From Candidatus Sungiibacteriota bacterium (GTDB lineage: Bacteria; Patescibacteria; Paceibacteria; Sungbacterales; SURF-37), in assembly GCA_016186145.1 (NCBI GenBank), contig JACPMF010000007.1, positions 1 through 64,000 of the forward strand: a stretch of DNA of 64,000 nucleotides, given 5' to 3'. The notes beneath the pieces were generated by a model. The model ran no database searches. It saw only the letters and a list, made by a program, of their open reading frames with translations, and was not told the DNA's origin. This document shows positions 44,390 through 52,274 of this stretch, in pieces. Within the stretch, counting starts at the first letter, position 1, and every line of letters begins with the position of its first letter. Position numbers and translations under genes: made by a program.

Positions 44390-45245
44390 GATCGCCGCCT
44401 CCTTGCATGACCGCGCTATCAAGCTTTGAACTTTCTTCGAGCCGCATGATTATGGCATCCAGCGGACAAATTGCAACACAAATGGCGCAGTAATTACATT
44501 TCTCTTCATGGATGACATAACGGCCGCCTGCCGTAACCTCGATGGCTCGCTTTGGACAAAAAAGATAGCAGAGATTGCATGCCGTGCACCGTTCGTCGGG
44601 TTGGACAAGATACGGAAAGTTTCGACTCTTAATCAACAGCTGCCACACCGGCATTCCGTCGGCCATAAGCCGGACAACAGTCCTTTTGCCCTCCAAAAAA
44701 GCTTTTTGATTTTCAGAAACTTTCTGAGGCAACGCCTCACCCAAAACAGCATCCGCAAGATCGTCCGGGAACTGGGCCCCGAAGACCGATTCCAAAATAC
44801 GCGCCACTCCGCCGGCCATCGCTGAATTGACCACTGTGAACGGATCTGACGGCTCGCCGATACCGCAACCAAGCGAAATGCTTCGGCAGTTCAGTGTATA
44901 AACCAACCAATCGTGAGTCAGCCCCATAAACTGGTTCGGTGCCGAAGTGTTGATAACAACAATCCCGCCGGGCTTCAGCCCTTCGAGGGCTTTGGCCAGC
45001 TGAACTCGCTCGTGGTCGAAGACAACAACCATATCGGGCTCGCTGATGAACGAATGCGTTGAAATTTTTTTGCGGCCGCAACGAAGATACCCCGCAACCG
45101 CCGCCCCTCGCCGCTCTCCGCCAAAAAATGGAAATGCCTGCACTTGAAAACCGGAACGCAAAAGAATCGGAGCAAGCATCTCCTGGATCATGCTTTTTAA
45201 ACCCTGCCCGCCCAAACCGTGAAAGCGGATTGAAAACCTGTCCAT
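44379..45245 (-). CDS. porG: 2-oxoacid:ferredoxin oxidoreductase, fused gamma-delta subunit
   Basis: 288 residues. Gamma domain: IRFHGLGGQGLKSMIQEMLA, FPFFGGERRGAAVAGYLR, GGIVVINTSAP. The C-terminus carries two 4Fe-4S clusters (CTACNLCYLFCPKRAIEV and CNYCAICVAICPLDAI), so delta is fused to gamma. Starts MDRFSIRF with AAAGGAGAAGAG before the ATG. First gene of the porGD-porA-porB operon. Por is absent from many reduced CPR genomes, so its presence says something about this lineage's carbon flow. Confidence 0.92.
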   Translation of the reverse strand: MDRFSIRFHGLGGQGLKSMIQEMLAPILLRSGFQVQAFPFFGGERRGAAVAGYLRCGRKKISTHSFISEPDMVVVFDHERVQLAKALEGLKPGGIVVINTSAPNQFMGLTHDWLVYTLNCRSISLGCGIGEPSDPFTVVNSAMAGGVARILESVFGAQFPDDLADAVLGEALPQKVSENQKAFLEGKRTVVRLMADGMPVWQLLIKSRNFPYLVQPDERCTACNLCYLFCPKRAIEVTAGGRYVIHEEKCNYCAICVAICPLDAIIMRLEESSKLDSAVMQGGGDHGR

Positions 45246-45399
45246 AATCTCTTCTCCTTTTTATAAAGGTATTTCGTTGTCAAAGTTCACACCTCTAGTG
45301 GTAATCCAAAAGATGACACCGGTCAAGCATTTAAATTTGACAGGCTTAGTATATGTGTTATGGTGTCGCCACGTGGACAACCCCTTTTAGGAGGTAAAA

Positions 45400-45777
45400 A
45401 TGAAACAGGGCTTAGCGTTTGCGCTCGGGATTTTTGTTGGAAACTGGCTTGCGGTCCCATTGCTCTTTGGTAAGCCAACACATGGAGACGGTTTCTTCAC
45501 TGGATTGATTGCAGCGATCTTTGTGCTTTGTATAACTGCGCTTATCATACACCTGCGGAATTGCGCCGTATGCAACCGTGAAGGAGGTGAAACTATCGGT
45601 AAAAATAAACATGACCCTTACGATTCGCCACCGCCGGATCTCCTTGAAGACGACGACTGCTGTAGTTGCCCGTGCTCACCGTGTCGAACAAATCCGCCAC
45701 GGCAAGATGGGATAGCTGAATCACAATGTTGTTCATGCCACGACCTCGGTGAATTTGACGAAGGCGGCAGTGGCTAA
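45400..45777 (+). CDS. Two-TM protein with Cys-rich tail
   Basis: 125 residues, ribosome site TAGGAGGTAAAA. Two membrane segments (LAFALGIFVGNWLAVPLLFG; FFTGLIAAIFVLCITALIIHL) then a hydrophilic tail with four clusters of Cys (CAVC, CCSCPCSPC, CCSCH). The tail could bind metal or Fe-S. No family recognised. Divergent from porGD and ending at a terminator. Confidence 0.65.
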   Translation: MKQGLAFALGIFVGNWLAVPLLFGKPTHGDGFFTGLIAAIFVLCITALIIHLRNCAVCNREGGETIGKNKHDPYDSPPPDLLEDDDCCSCPCSPCRTNPPRQDGIAESQCCSCHDLGEFDEGGSG

Positions 45778-45801
45778 TTCGCCGCCGTCTCACAAGCCCC
45801 A

Positions 45802-45828
45802 GGGGCGAGCACTGCTCGCCCTGTTTTT
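45802..45828 (+). terminator. Intrinsic terminator
   Basis: GGGCGAGC-ACT-GCTCGCCC followed by TGTTTTT, between the Cys-rich gene and the convergent murE-type gene. Confidence 0.85.
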
Positions 45829-47161
45829 ATTTCGGCCCCATTAATTCTTCCTTGGCAGCCTGCCTGTCGTCCCACGGTATTTTTACTCCGGCAGGACCCA
45901 TGATAAACCGTTCCGCCCCCTTGCCGGTGATAACCACCGTATCGCCGGGCATTGCGAGACGCAGAGCTTCACGAATTGCTTCACGACGATCGATATAGCT
46001 TTTAGCTTTTAGCTTATAGCTTATAGGTACGCCCACCGCAACATCATCTATAATTTTTTGTGGATTTTCATCGTATGGGTCTTCGTTGGTCAAAATAACT
46101 TCGCTGCAAAACTCCGAGGCGATTTTTCCCAACTCCGGGCGTTTCCATTTATCGCGCCCGCCTCCGGCAGCACCCAAGACGCAAAGGAGCTTAAATCTTG
46201 GAGCTTGTCCGCCGAAGGCGGATCCACCTCTGGCGGAGAGCTTGGAGCGCTTACGAAGCGTTTCATAAACTTTCCGCAATGCATTTGGAGTGTGGGCGTA
46301 ATCGACAACCACGCGAAACGGTTCGTTTTGAAGAACTTCAAGCCGACCGGGAATACTCTTTATATGTTTAAGAGCGCCGGCTATATTTTCAAAAGAAACC
46401 CCAAAAGAACGCGCCGTAGCGACAGCCGCAAGGATGTTAGAGACATTAAATTGCCCGAAGAGCGCTGAATAAAAATCTATTCCGCTCACCCGAAAATATA
46501 TTTCGTTTTCGCAAGAAACATTGCTCACCGAAAACTCAACGCCGCCAACAACCAAAGACGCCGTGCTGTAAAAATTTATTTTCGCGCGTGCTCGCTTTGC
46601 AAAAAATTCCCATGCCGGATCGTCGCGATTCAAAACTGCAATTCCGTCGGAACCAAGCGCCTCAAAAAGCTTTGCTTTTGCCGCACGGTATTTCTCAAAA
46701 TCGCCGTGCGACTCAATATGCTCCGGCGTCAAATTCGTAAAGACGGCACAATCAAATGTTATAAACCGGTGCCGAAATTGCTTGATGCCCTCGGAGGTGA
46801 CCTCGATGACGGCAAACCTCGCTCCGGCTCTTCGCGCATCGGCAAGAAACCGCTGGACGGCAAACCTTCCCGGCATGGTCATTTTGAGAACATTCGGCCG
46901 CTCGCTTTCATTAATCTTGAAACGAAGAGAGGAACAGGAGGCAACCGAATAACCGCTTTTCAAAAAAATCTCGTGCAGCAAAGAAACAACGCTCGACTTT
47001 CCATCCGTTCCGGTCACCCCAATGACAACGAGACGGCGCGAAGGGAAAAGATAAAAAAACGCCGCAAAAAAAGCCAGTAAAAAATGGTAAAACGGCTGAA
47101 GCATTTTGAAAATCGGCCGCGGAATAATTTTTTTTAGCAGGGCTAAAACGGAATTTGACAT
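45827..47161 (-). CDS. murE: Mur ligase, MurE type
   Basis: 444 residues. ATP-binding motif GVTGTDGKSSVVSLLHEI (GTDGKS for the usual GTNGKT), NLTPEHIESHGDFEKYRAAK, DYAHTPNALRKVYETL, and the amino-acid specificity loop region ILTNEDPYDENP, where DAP-adding MurE usually reads DNPR. The third amino acid is therefore not certain. Two repeat-encoded inserts: SKLSARGGSAFGGQAPRF (residues about 304-324) and SYKLKAKSY (about 378-390). It adds the third residue of the peptidoglycan stem peptide. A TATAAA box lies 9 nt before the ATG. Confidence 0.88.
   Translation of the reverse strand: MSNSVLALLKKIIPRPIFKMLQPFYHFLLAFFAAFFYLFPSRRLVVIGVTGTDGKSSVVSLLHEIFLKSGYSVASCSSLRFKINESERPNVLKMTMPGRFAVQRFLADARRAGARFAVIEVTSEGIKQFRHRFITFDCAVFTNLTPEHIESHGDFEKYRAAKAKLFEALGSDGIAVLNRDDPAWEFFAKRARAKINFYSTASLVVGGVEFSVSNVSCENEIYFRVSGIDFYSALFGQFNVSNILAAVATARSFGVSFENIAGALKHIKSIPGRLEVLQNEPFRVVVDYAHTPNALRKVYETLRKRSKLSARGGSAFGGQAPRFKLLCVLGAAGGGRDKWKRPELGKIASEFCSEVILTNEDPYDENPQKIIDDVAVGVPISYKLKAKSYIDRREAIREALRLAMPGDTVVITGKGAERFIMGPAGVKIPWDDRQAAKEELMGPK
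45986..46027. repeat. TAGCTTTTAGCTTATAGCTT insert in murE
   Basis: Repeats of a TAGCTTTTAGC unit, encoding SYKLKAKSY in frame near residue 380. Confidence 0.6.
46190..46253. repeat. TCCGCC-AAGGCGGA-type insert in murE
   Basis: CTTGGAGCTTG units around TCCGCCGAAGGCGGA and CCACCTCTGGCGGA palindromes. Encodes ARGGSAFGGQAP in frame. The same modules occur in FemAB (47850-47953) and uvrB (50443-50508). Confidence 0.75.
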
Positions 47162-47231
47162 GACAACCTATTTATAAAGCTGCGTTCTACGCGTCTCGCG
47201 CAATCCTTCAATGCTTTGACGCATTAAAGTG

Positions 47232-48215
47232 TCACCGCTTGCGTCTCAAAACGCGGAGGACGCTATAAAGAAAATACAGGCCGGGCCGATACACAACGTC
47301 CACGGCCGAGGGGTATTCGATAACCTGCCCGCCGAAACCAATCTTGAACCGCGTCACTCCCGGCCACCGTCTTTCATCGACCCCCCAAAAATCGTAAAAG
47401 CCAAACCCGCGGTTTTTCGCTTCACGTATAATTTCCCAATGCAGAAGATGGGGGGCCATCATCTCTTTATACGCCCGGGACGAAGCTCCGTGTAGGTAAG
47501 TCGCCGTATGTGACGGCCCATAAAAATTGATAAGCGCGGCCGCCAAAATTTTATCTTCATAACGAGCAAAATAGAGTTCATTCCAAAAATTATCTGAACG
47601 GGTTTCAAAAAGAAACCGGTAGTGACGCTCGTCGTGAAGAGAAAAGCCATCCCGCTGCGACGTCTCGCAGAGAAGAGAAAAAAAGTTCCGGAATTGATCG
47701 CGTTCAACTCTTTGGACAACAACACCGTGCCGTGCCGCAAGACGAATATTGTAACGCGTCTTGGGGTGCATCTCCAAAAGCAACGCATCCTCGGTCTTTG
47801 ATAAATCGAGAATCAGCGTCTTTTGCGGCTGCAATGAATACGATTCGCGAACTTGAAACTTGTCCGCCGAAGGCGAATCCCCACCTGCCTGCCGGCCAGG
47901 CAGGGAACTTGCTTGCCCGCCGAAGCTCCAGCGTAGGCGGGGGGTTTGGAACTTTTCGATTGGTTCTACTCTTAGAAAAATACTTTTCTCCTCTTTTGCA
48001 ACTTTTTCCGCGCTTTCCAAAAATTTTTTGAGATCGCTTTTATTTTCAAAATGCGGCCGCGGAGCATACGCATAACCAAACCCGAAAGGAAGGGCGTGCT
48101 GAATCATAAGCGCGCCTTCCGCCCGCCATATTTTTCTTCCAATTCTTTGCTGAAACTGCTCCCATTCCGATGACTGTAAAAAAGAAATTTCCCGTTCTAC
48201 TGAATATGCCATCAT
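47232..48215 (-). CDS. FemAB/FmhB-type peptidoglycan bridge aminoacyltransferase
   Basis: 327 residues, GNAT-like FemX fold: YSVEREISFLQSSEWEQFQQ, GFGYAYAPRPHFENKSDLKK, NIRLAARHGVVVQRVERDQF, TATYLHGASSRAYKEMMAPH, EIIREAKNRGFGFYDFWGVD and FKIGFGGQVIEYPSAVDVVY. Uses aminoacyl-tRNA to attach bridge residues to the stem peptide. Residues about 91-122 (WSFGGQASSLPGRQAGGDSP and ADKFQVRE) are a repeat-encoded insert with the same SLPGR-AG and FQV tags as the glycyl-tRNA synthetase. Its start overlaps the ruvA stop by 4 nt. Confidence 0.87.
   Translation of the reverse strand: MMAYSVEREISFLQSSEWEQFQQRIGRKIWRAEGALMIQHALPFGFGYAYAPRPHFENKSDLKKFLESAEKVAKEEKSIFLRVEPIEKFQTPRLRWSFGGQASSLPGRQAGGDSPSADKFQVRESYSLQPQKTLILDLSKTEDALLLEMHPKTRYNIRLAARHGVVVQRVERDQFRNFFSLLCETSQRDGFSLHDERHYRFLFETRSDNFWNELYFARYEDKILAAALINFYGPSHTATYLHGASSRAYKEMMAPHLLHWEIIREAKNRGFGFYDFWGVDERRWPGVTRFKIGFGGQVIEYPSAVDVVYRPGLYFLYSVLRVLRRKR
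47850..47953. repeat. Large in-frame repeat insert in the FemAB gene
   Basis: Combines GAACTTGAAACTTG units, TCCGCCGAAGGCG, and CCTGCCTGCCGGCCAGGCAGG-type and GCCCGCCGAAGCTCC palindromes. About 32 in-frame codons not expected in the family. Confidence 0.75.
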
Positions 48216-48820
48216 TTTGCGGCTCCGCCGAGGTTTCTCAGCGCCTCCTTGATTCTTTTTTCCGGGCTGATTACTTCATTCGGCACCCGCCGAAGCGCTT
48301 CACGAGCCTCGCTTTGTGAGTAGCCGAGCGAAACAAGCGCTTCGAGCGCATCTGCTTCTTCTTTTAACTCCGGTGCTTCTACTAAAACCCCCTTTCCGGC
48401 CATTTTTTCTCTAAGCTCTAAAACAATTTTTTCCGCGGTTTTTCTGCCGATACCGGAAACTCGAGTAAGATATGAAGTATCGCCCGCGGCAATCGCCCTT
48501 TTAAGCGTGTCGAGCGGCGCGATATTCATAATGCCAAGTCCGCTTTTCGGCCCGATGCCGGAAATATTAATAAGCATCTCAAAAAACTCAAGCTCCGGAT
48601 GGTGTAAAAATCCATAAAGCTCAAGCGCGTCTTCCCGCACATACAGGTGCACCCATAACTTTACCCTGAGCGAAGTCGAAGGGTTGGAACTCTCGTCTTT
48701 TTCTGGTATTTTTTTGAGCGTTTCGGGCGCAACGAATACGCGGTAACCAATGCCGCCGGCATTAATGACAACGTAGCGCTGGCCCTTAAAAACTGCTGCA
48801 CCGTCAAGATATGCAATCAT
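48212..48820 (-). CDS. ruvA: Holliday junction helicase subunit RuvA
   Basis: 202 residues from ATG 48820 (MIAYLDGAAVFKGQ); the upstream reading to 48853 is unlikely. OB-fold domain 1 ends at VREDALELYGFLHHPELEFF, then helix-hairpin-helix (ISGIGPKSGLGIMNIAP; VSGIGRKTAEKIVLEL) and the C-terminal RuvB-binding helices (ALVSLGYSQSEAREALRRV). Residues about 43-54 (SSNPSTSLRVK) are encoded by the CCCTGAGCGAAGTCGAAGGG repeat, inside the OB fold. Overlaps the FemAB start by 4 nt. Confidence 0.95.
   Translation of the reverse strand: MIAYLDGAAVFKGQRYVVINAGGIGYRVFVAPETLKKIPEKDESSNPSTSLRVKLWVHLYVREDALELYGFLHHPELEFFEMLINISGIGPKSGLGIMNIAPLDTLKRAIAAGDTSYLTRVSGIGRKTAEKIVLELREKMAGKGVLVEAPELKEEADALEALVSLGYSQSEAREALRRVPNEVISPEKRIKEALRNLGGAAK
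48659..48692. repeat. CCCTGAGCGAAGTCGAAGGG repeat inside ruvA
   Basis: CCCTGAGCGAAGTCGAAGGG encodes PSTSLRV in frame. A diverged copy is in the gene-free interval 8409-8741. Confidence 0.8.
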
Positions 48821-48900
48821 CTCATTTTCAGCATAACACGATTCCGCAAACAAAAAAGCGGATTATTCCAACCCGCCCATCTAAAGGACATCGATCACAA

Positions 48901-49149
48901 CTACCGCTTCTTTAGCGTAATCGCTTTCAGTTGACACTTGGGATTACTACACTCCTGGCGCCGTTCCCCGCTTTCGCCTACTATATCTTCCGAAAGTTCT
49001 TCGCTACACCATGGACATGGAGACCGAAACACAGGATTCCACCCGCGGATCCAATAATACAGAAGAAGAAAGACAGCAACCAACACGCCCCCCGCAATTG
49101 CAAGTACGCCAACACCCCAAAGCTGATGCCACATGCTCCCAGCGTCCAT
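48901..49149 (-). CDS. Small membrane protein with C-terminal zinc-ribbon-like motif
   Basis: 82 residues from ATG 49149, behind an AAAGGGG ribosome site. One membrane helix (LWGVGVLAIAGGVLVAVFLLLYYW), then CPWCSEEL and CSNPKCQLKAI, a CxxC/CxxxxC pair fit for a zinc ribbon. Unknown function. Divergent from uvrB. Confidence 0.6.
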   Translation of the reverse strand: MDAGSMWHQLWGVGVLAIAGGVLVAVFLLLYYWIRGWNPVFRSPCPWCSEELSEDIVGESGERRQECSNPKCQLKAITLKKR

Positions 49150-49215
49150 TTCGGCTAACCCCTTTTTAATCTCAAAATTAAGGTGCACTATGGTAATAAC
49201 AAATAGCGCTCTATA

Positions 49216-51258
49216 ATGTCAAACTTCAAACTTTTTTCAAATTTCAAACCAACCGGAGATCAACCGGGCGCCATTAGCCGACTAACGGCAAATCTGCACG
49301 CCGGCATTAAACATCAAACCCTCTTAGGGGTAACCGGTTCCGGGAAAACATTCACGATGGCAAACGTTATTGAGCGCGTGCAGAAACCAACGCTTGTAAT
49401 CTCGCACAACAAAACGCTCGCCGGACAGCTTTACCAGGAATTCAAAGAGTTTTTTCCGAAGAATTCGGTCCATTATTTCGTGTCGTACTACGACTACTAC
49501 CAACCGGAAGCATACATTCCCCGAACGGATACCTATATAGAAAAGGATGCAAAAATCAACGATATAATAGACGCCCTCCGGCACGCCGCAACCGCATCCC
49601 TCCTGACGCGCAACGACGTCATTATCGTCGCATCCGTATCGTGCATCTACGGCATCGGCGACCCGGAGGAATACGAAAAAATCACTCTTGATTTAGAAAT
49701 CGGCAAAAAAATCGCGCGTCGCGATCTTTTACACTACCTTGTTCTTTTGCAATACGCCAAAAATGAATTTGATCCGCGCCAAGGACATTTCCGCGCGCGA
49801 GGAGACATGATAGAGATTTACCTTCCGTCCGGAGAAGAAATAATCGACGTGGAACTTGAAAACAATATAGTCGTATCGCTGAAGAAACGCCGGCAGCAAA
49901 ACCAAATTCACGATTCTGAATTCCAAACGCTTAATTCCGCGAAAATCTTTCCGGCGAAACACTTTGTCACGCCGCGCCAGAAACTTGAACTGGCCATAAA
50001 AAATATCCGCCAGGAACTGAAAGAACGCCTCTCGGCGCTCAAGAAAAACGGACGGCCGCTCGAAGCCGAGCGGCTGGAGCAACGAACCCATTTTGACCTG
50101 GAAATGTTGAAAGAAACCGGATATACGAACGGGATTGAGAATTATTCCCGCCACCTATCATTTCGCGAACCCGGTTCTCCGCCATCCACCCTTATCGACT
50201 ACTACCGCCACCGTTTTGGCAATCAGTTTCTTGTATTTATCGACGAATCGCATGTGTCTATTCCACAACTTCGCGGCATGTATCACGGCGACTATGCGCG
50301 AAAGCAAACCCTTGTTGATTACGGCTTCCGCTTGCCGTCTGCCATAGACAACAGACCGCTGAAGTTCACGGAGTTTGATAAAAAAATTAACCAACGAATT
50401 TATGTTTCAGCAACACCGTCTGAGTATGAACTTAATCTGAGCCGCAGTTCGCATTCAGGCGTTCTAAGTTCTCCGCCAGAGGCGGATAAGCTCAAAGTCC
50501 CAAATTCATACGTCGTAGAGCAGTTCATCCGTCCGACCGGAGTTCTTGACCCGGAAACCGAAATCCGACCGACAAAGGGTCAAATCAAAAATGTCATCGC
50601 TGAAATTAAAAAACGCGTAGCCAAAAAAGAACGCTCTCTCGTCCTCGCTCTGACAAAACGCCTCGCAGAAGATATCGCCGAATACCTGCAGGAAGCGGGC
50701 ATCAAAGCCGAATACCTCCACTCCGAAGTAAAAACACTGGAACGCTCTGATATCCTCAAAAATTTGAGAACGGGAAAACATGACGTAATCGTCGGCATCA
50801 ATCTTTTGCGGGAAGGCCTTGATCTGCCGGAGGTTTCTCTTATCGCCATCCTGGACGCCGACAAGGAAGGATTTTTGAGAAACGAAACAACTCTCCTTCA
50901 AATCATGGGGCGCGCCGCGCGGCATGTTGACGGCAAGGTGGTTCTCTACGCGGACACCATAACCGATTCGATGCGGCGGGCAATCGGCGAAACGAAGCGC
51001 CGGAGAAAAATTCAAGCGGAATACAACAAAAACAACGGCATTACCCCAAAAAAAATTGAAAAGGCAATACGAAAATCTCTCCTTGAAGAAATCGCTCCCG
51101 CCAAAAAGGAAGAAGAAATTTTTACGCCTTTAAACGCGCCCTCTCGAGAGGCTGTATCCGCCTTAGAGCGCGAGATGCGTAAAGCGGCAAAGGAGATGAA
51201 CTTCGAATTGGCCGCGAGAATTAGAGATCGTATTAAAATGTATAAACAGCAAAAATGA
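49216..51258 (+). CDS. uvrB: UvrABC system protein B, with GIY-YIG element at its 3' end
   Basis: 680 residues. Damage-verification helicase of nucleotide excision repair. Walker A GVTGSGKTFTMAN (about 35-47), beta-hairpin region YYDYYQPEAYIPRTDTYIEKD, motif SATPSEYELNLS, FLVFIDESHVSIPQLRGMYH, LLREGLDLPEVSLIAILDAD, QIMGRAARH and a C-terminal UVR domain (ALEREMRKAAKEMNFELAAR). Residues about 410-432 (SHSGVLSSPPEADKLKVPN) are a repeat insert. The ATG lies within a TATAATG, so either another promoter upstream is used or the start is elsewhere. The last 20 codons may have been supplied by the element that follows; see 51591-51662. Confidence 0.95.
   Translation: MSNFKLFSNFKPTGDQPGAISRLTANLHAGIKHQTLLGVTGSGKTFTMANVIERVQKPTLVISHNKTLAGQLYQEFKEFFPKNSVHYFVSYYDYYQPEAYIPRTDTYIEKDAKINDIIDALRHAATASLLTRNDVIIVASVSCIYGIGDPEEYEKITLDLEIGKKIARRDLLHYLVLLQYAKNEFDPRQGHFRARGDMIEIYLPSGEEIIDVELENNIVVSLKKRRQQNQIHDSEFQTLNSAKIFPAKHFVTPRQKLELAIKNIRQELKERLSALKKNGRPLEAERLEQRTHFDLEMLKETGYTNGIENYSRHLSFREPGSPPSTLIDYYRHRFGNQFLVFIDESHVSIPQLRGMYHGDYARKQTLVDYGFRLPSAIDNRPLKFTEFDKKINQRIYVSATPSEYELNLSRSSHSGVLSSPPEADKLKVPNSYVVEQFIRPTGVLDPETEIRPTKGQIKNVIAEIKKRVAKKERSLVLALTKRLAEDIAEYLQEAGIKAEYLHSEVKTLERSDILKNLRTGKHDVIVGINLLREGLDLPEVSLIAILDADKEGFLRNETTLLQIMGRAARHVDGKVVLYADTITDSMRRAIGETKRRRKIQAEYNKNNGITPKKIEKAIRKSLLEEIAPAKKEEEIFTPLNAPSREAVSALEREMRKAAKEMNFELAARIRDRIKMYKQQK
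50443..50508. repeat. In-frame repeat insert in uvrB
   Basis: CGCAGTTCGCATTCAGG and GTTCTAAGTTCTCCGCC-AGAGGCGGATAAG modules; encodes SSHSGVLSSPPEADKLKVPN between SATPSEYELNLS and YVVEQFIRPTG. Confidence 0.75.
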
Positions 51259-51262
51259 AAAA

Positions 51263-51589
51263 GTCCCGATTTTGTCAAAATTTTAATCGCTCATGTTCTA
51301 CACATATATACTAAAATCGACCAGAACTGGTGAATACTACATTGGCTATACTGGCGATCTCTACCAACGCTTGTACGAACACAATAAAAACCGAGTTAAA
51401 GCTACACGCGGAAAGGGTCCTTGGAAAGTATTCAATCGGGAAAAATTTCTCACCGAGTATGAGGCTATTAGAAGAGAACGGCAAATAAAAAGCTGGAAAA
51501 GCCGGCGGATGATTGAACGATTAAAATTTTGATACAAAATCGAGGATCCTCGATTCGCCAGCCGCACTTGGCGCGGGGCGAATCGGGAC
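51263..51589. mobile_element. GIY-YIG-bearing GTCCCGAT cruciform element
   Basis: GTCCCGATTTTGTCAAAATT on the left mirrors AATTTTGATACAAAATC on the right. Then come the central GAGGATCCTC, the second arm GATTCGCC ... GGCGAATC and closing GGGAC. It is the same plan as 17760-17845 and 19741-19830, but the AAAATC arm has the GIY-YIG ORF in its loop. Downstream lies a stranded uvrB 3' end. Confidence 0.75.
51293..51532 (+). CDS. GIY-YIG nuclease domain protein
   Basis: 79 residues, a complete small GIY-YIG domain of the UvrC-N/YhbQ class: FYTYILKSTRTGEYYIGYTG, then DLYQRLYEHNKNRVKATRGK and a Glu in REKFLTEYEAIRRERQIKSW. The active-site Tyr pair, Arg and Glu are present. The last codons (RLKF and stop) lie in the element's right arm. 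No ribosome site. Free-standing proteins of this type often have unknown roles; here the setting points to an element nuclease. Confidence 0.88.
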   Translation: MFYTYILKSTRTGEYYIGYTGDLYQRLYEHNKNRVKATRGKGPWKVFNREKFLTEYEAIRRERQIKSWKSRRMIERLKF

Positions 51590-51590
51590 A

Positions 51591-51662
51591 GCAAAGGAAA
51601 TGAATTTTGAACTCGCCGCAAAAATCCGCGACCGAATAAAGACCTATCGGAAAAATGGTTGA
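51591..51662 (+). pseudogene. Stranded copy of the uvrB C-terminal coding end
   Basis: In frame: AKEMNFELAAKIRDRIKTYR, then KNG and stop. The live uvrB ends AKEMNFELAARIRDRIKMYK, QQK and stop. 17 of the first 19 residues agree, but only 6 of 19 codons are identical. It starts 1 nt after the element end. Best read as the original 3' end displaced by the element. Confidence 0.8.
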
Positions 51663-51734
51663 CGGGCGCAGACTTTCTAAGTATCATTTCAGAGCACTTT
51701 CACAACAAACAGGAAGGTCGATTGGAGGCCCAAC

Positions 51735-52169
51735 ATGATAAATCTCGGATCGTCGTGCCGAACAAACCCGATACGAGCCATAGACGCACGGGAAGAAACT
51801 TTCGATATTCTCAGAATTGCGGAGTATCTTGGATGGGAAAAACTGGAAGCAGAAAGTGACGACATCGTATCAGGCAAACGCTGCCCCCGCTTTAAATTGA
51901 TGGTAATGCAAAAGGGAATACACGGCCAAAAAAACGTAATCGCAATAACGGAAGAAAGATCCGAGGCCTCTTACGGACCAACAATCGTTCTTAAAAAACC
52001 GGAAATGACAAGATTTTTATATTTTTTTGTCGACACTGAAGACGGCGGGGAGCAAGAAGTAAAAATGGTCACCATAACAAACTCTTCCGGCTCGCAGATA
52101 ATAATTCGAAAAGAATTCGGGCTCCAAAAACAAAACGAGCCAACCTATAACTTCCTCGCGATAATCTAG
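51735..52169 (+). CDS. Hypothetical protein
   Basis: 144 residues, GGAGG ribosome site at 51725-51729. Mixed alpha/beta, soluble: ETFDILRIAEYLGWEKLEAE, VIAITEERSEASYGPTIVLK, RFLYFFVDTEDGGEQEVKMV. No family recognised. Ends with a strong terminator; another of the SD-led class. Confidence 0.6.
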   Translation: MINLGSSCRTNPIRAIDAREETFDILRIAEYLGWEKLEAESDDIVSGKRCPRFKLMVMQKGIHGQKNVIAITEERSEASYGPTIVLKKPEMTRFLYFFVDTEDGGEQEVKMVTITNSSGSQIIIRKEFGLQKQNEPTYNFLAII

Positions 52170-52182
52170 AACAACACCGCTT

Positions 52183-52209
52183 AAGCCACATACGTTACGT
52201 GGCTTTTTT
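52183..52209 (+). terminator. Intrinsic terminator
   Basis: AAGCCAC-ATACGTTAC-GTGGCTT followed by TTTT, 14 nt after the stop at 52169. Confidence 0.9.
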
Positions 52210-52238
52210 CTTAACCAGCACAACGCACAACGTTAATG

Positions 52239-52267
52239 TTGACAAAAAACTCTCCTTTGATAAACTA
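52239..52267 (+). promoter_or_regulatory. Promoter of the RelE-type module, leaderless
   Basis: Consensus -35 TTGACA (52239-52244), a weak -10 (TAAACT or AAACTA, 52261-52267) and the ATG at 52275, 8 nt downstream. Confidence 0.55.
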
Positions 52268-52274
52268 ATATCAT

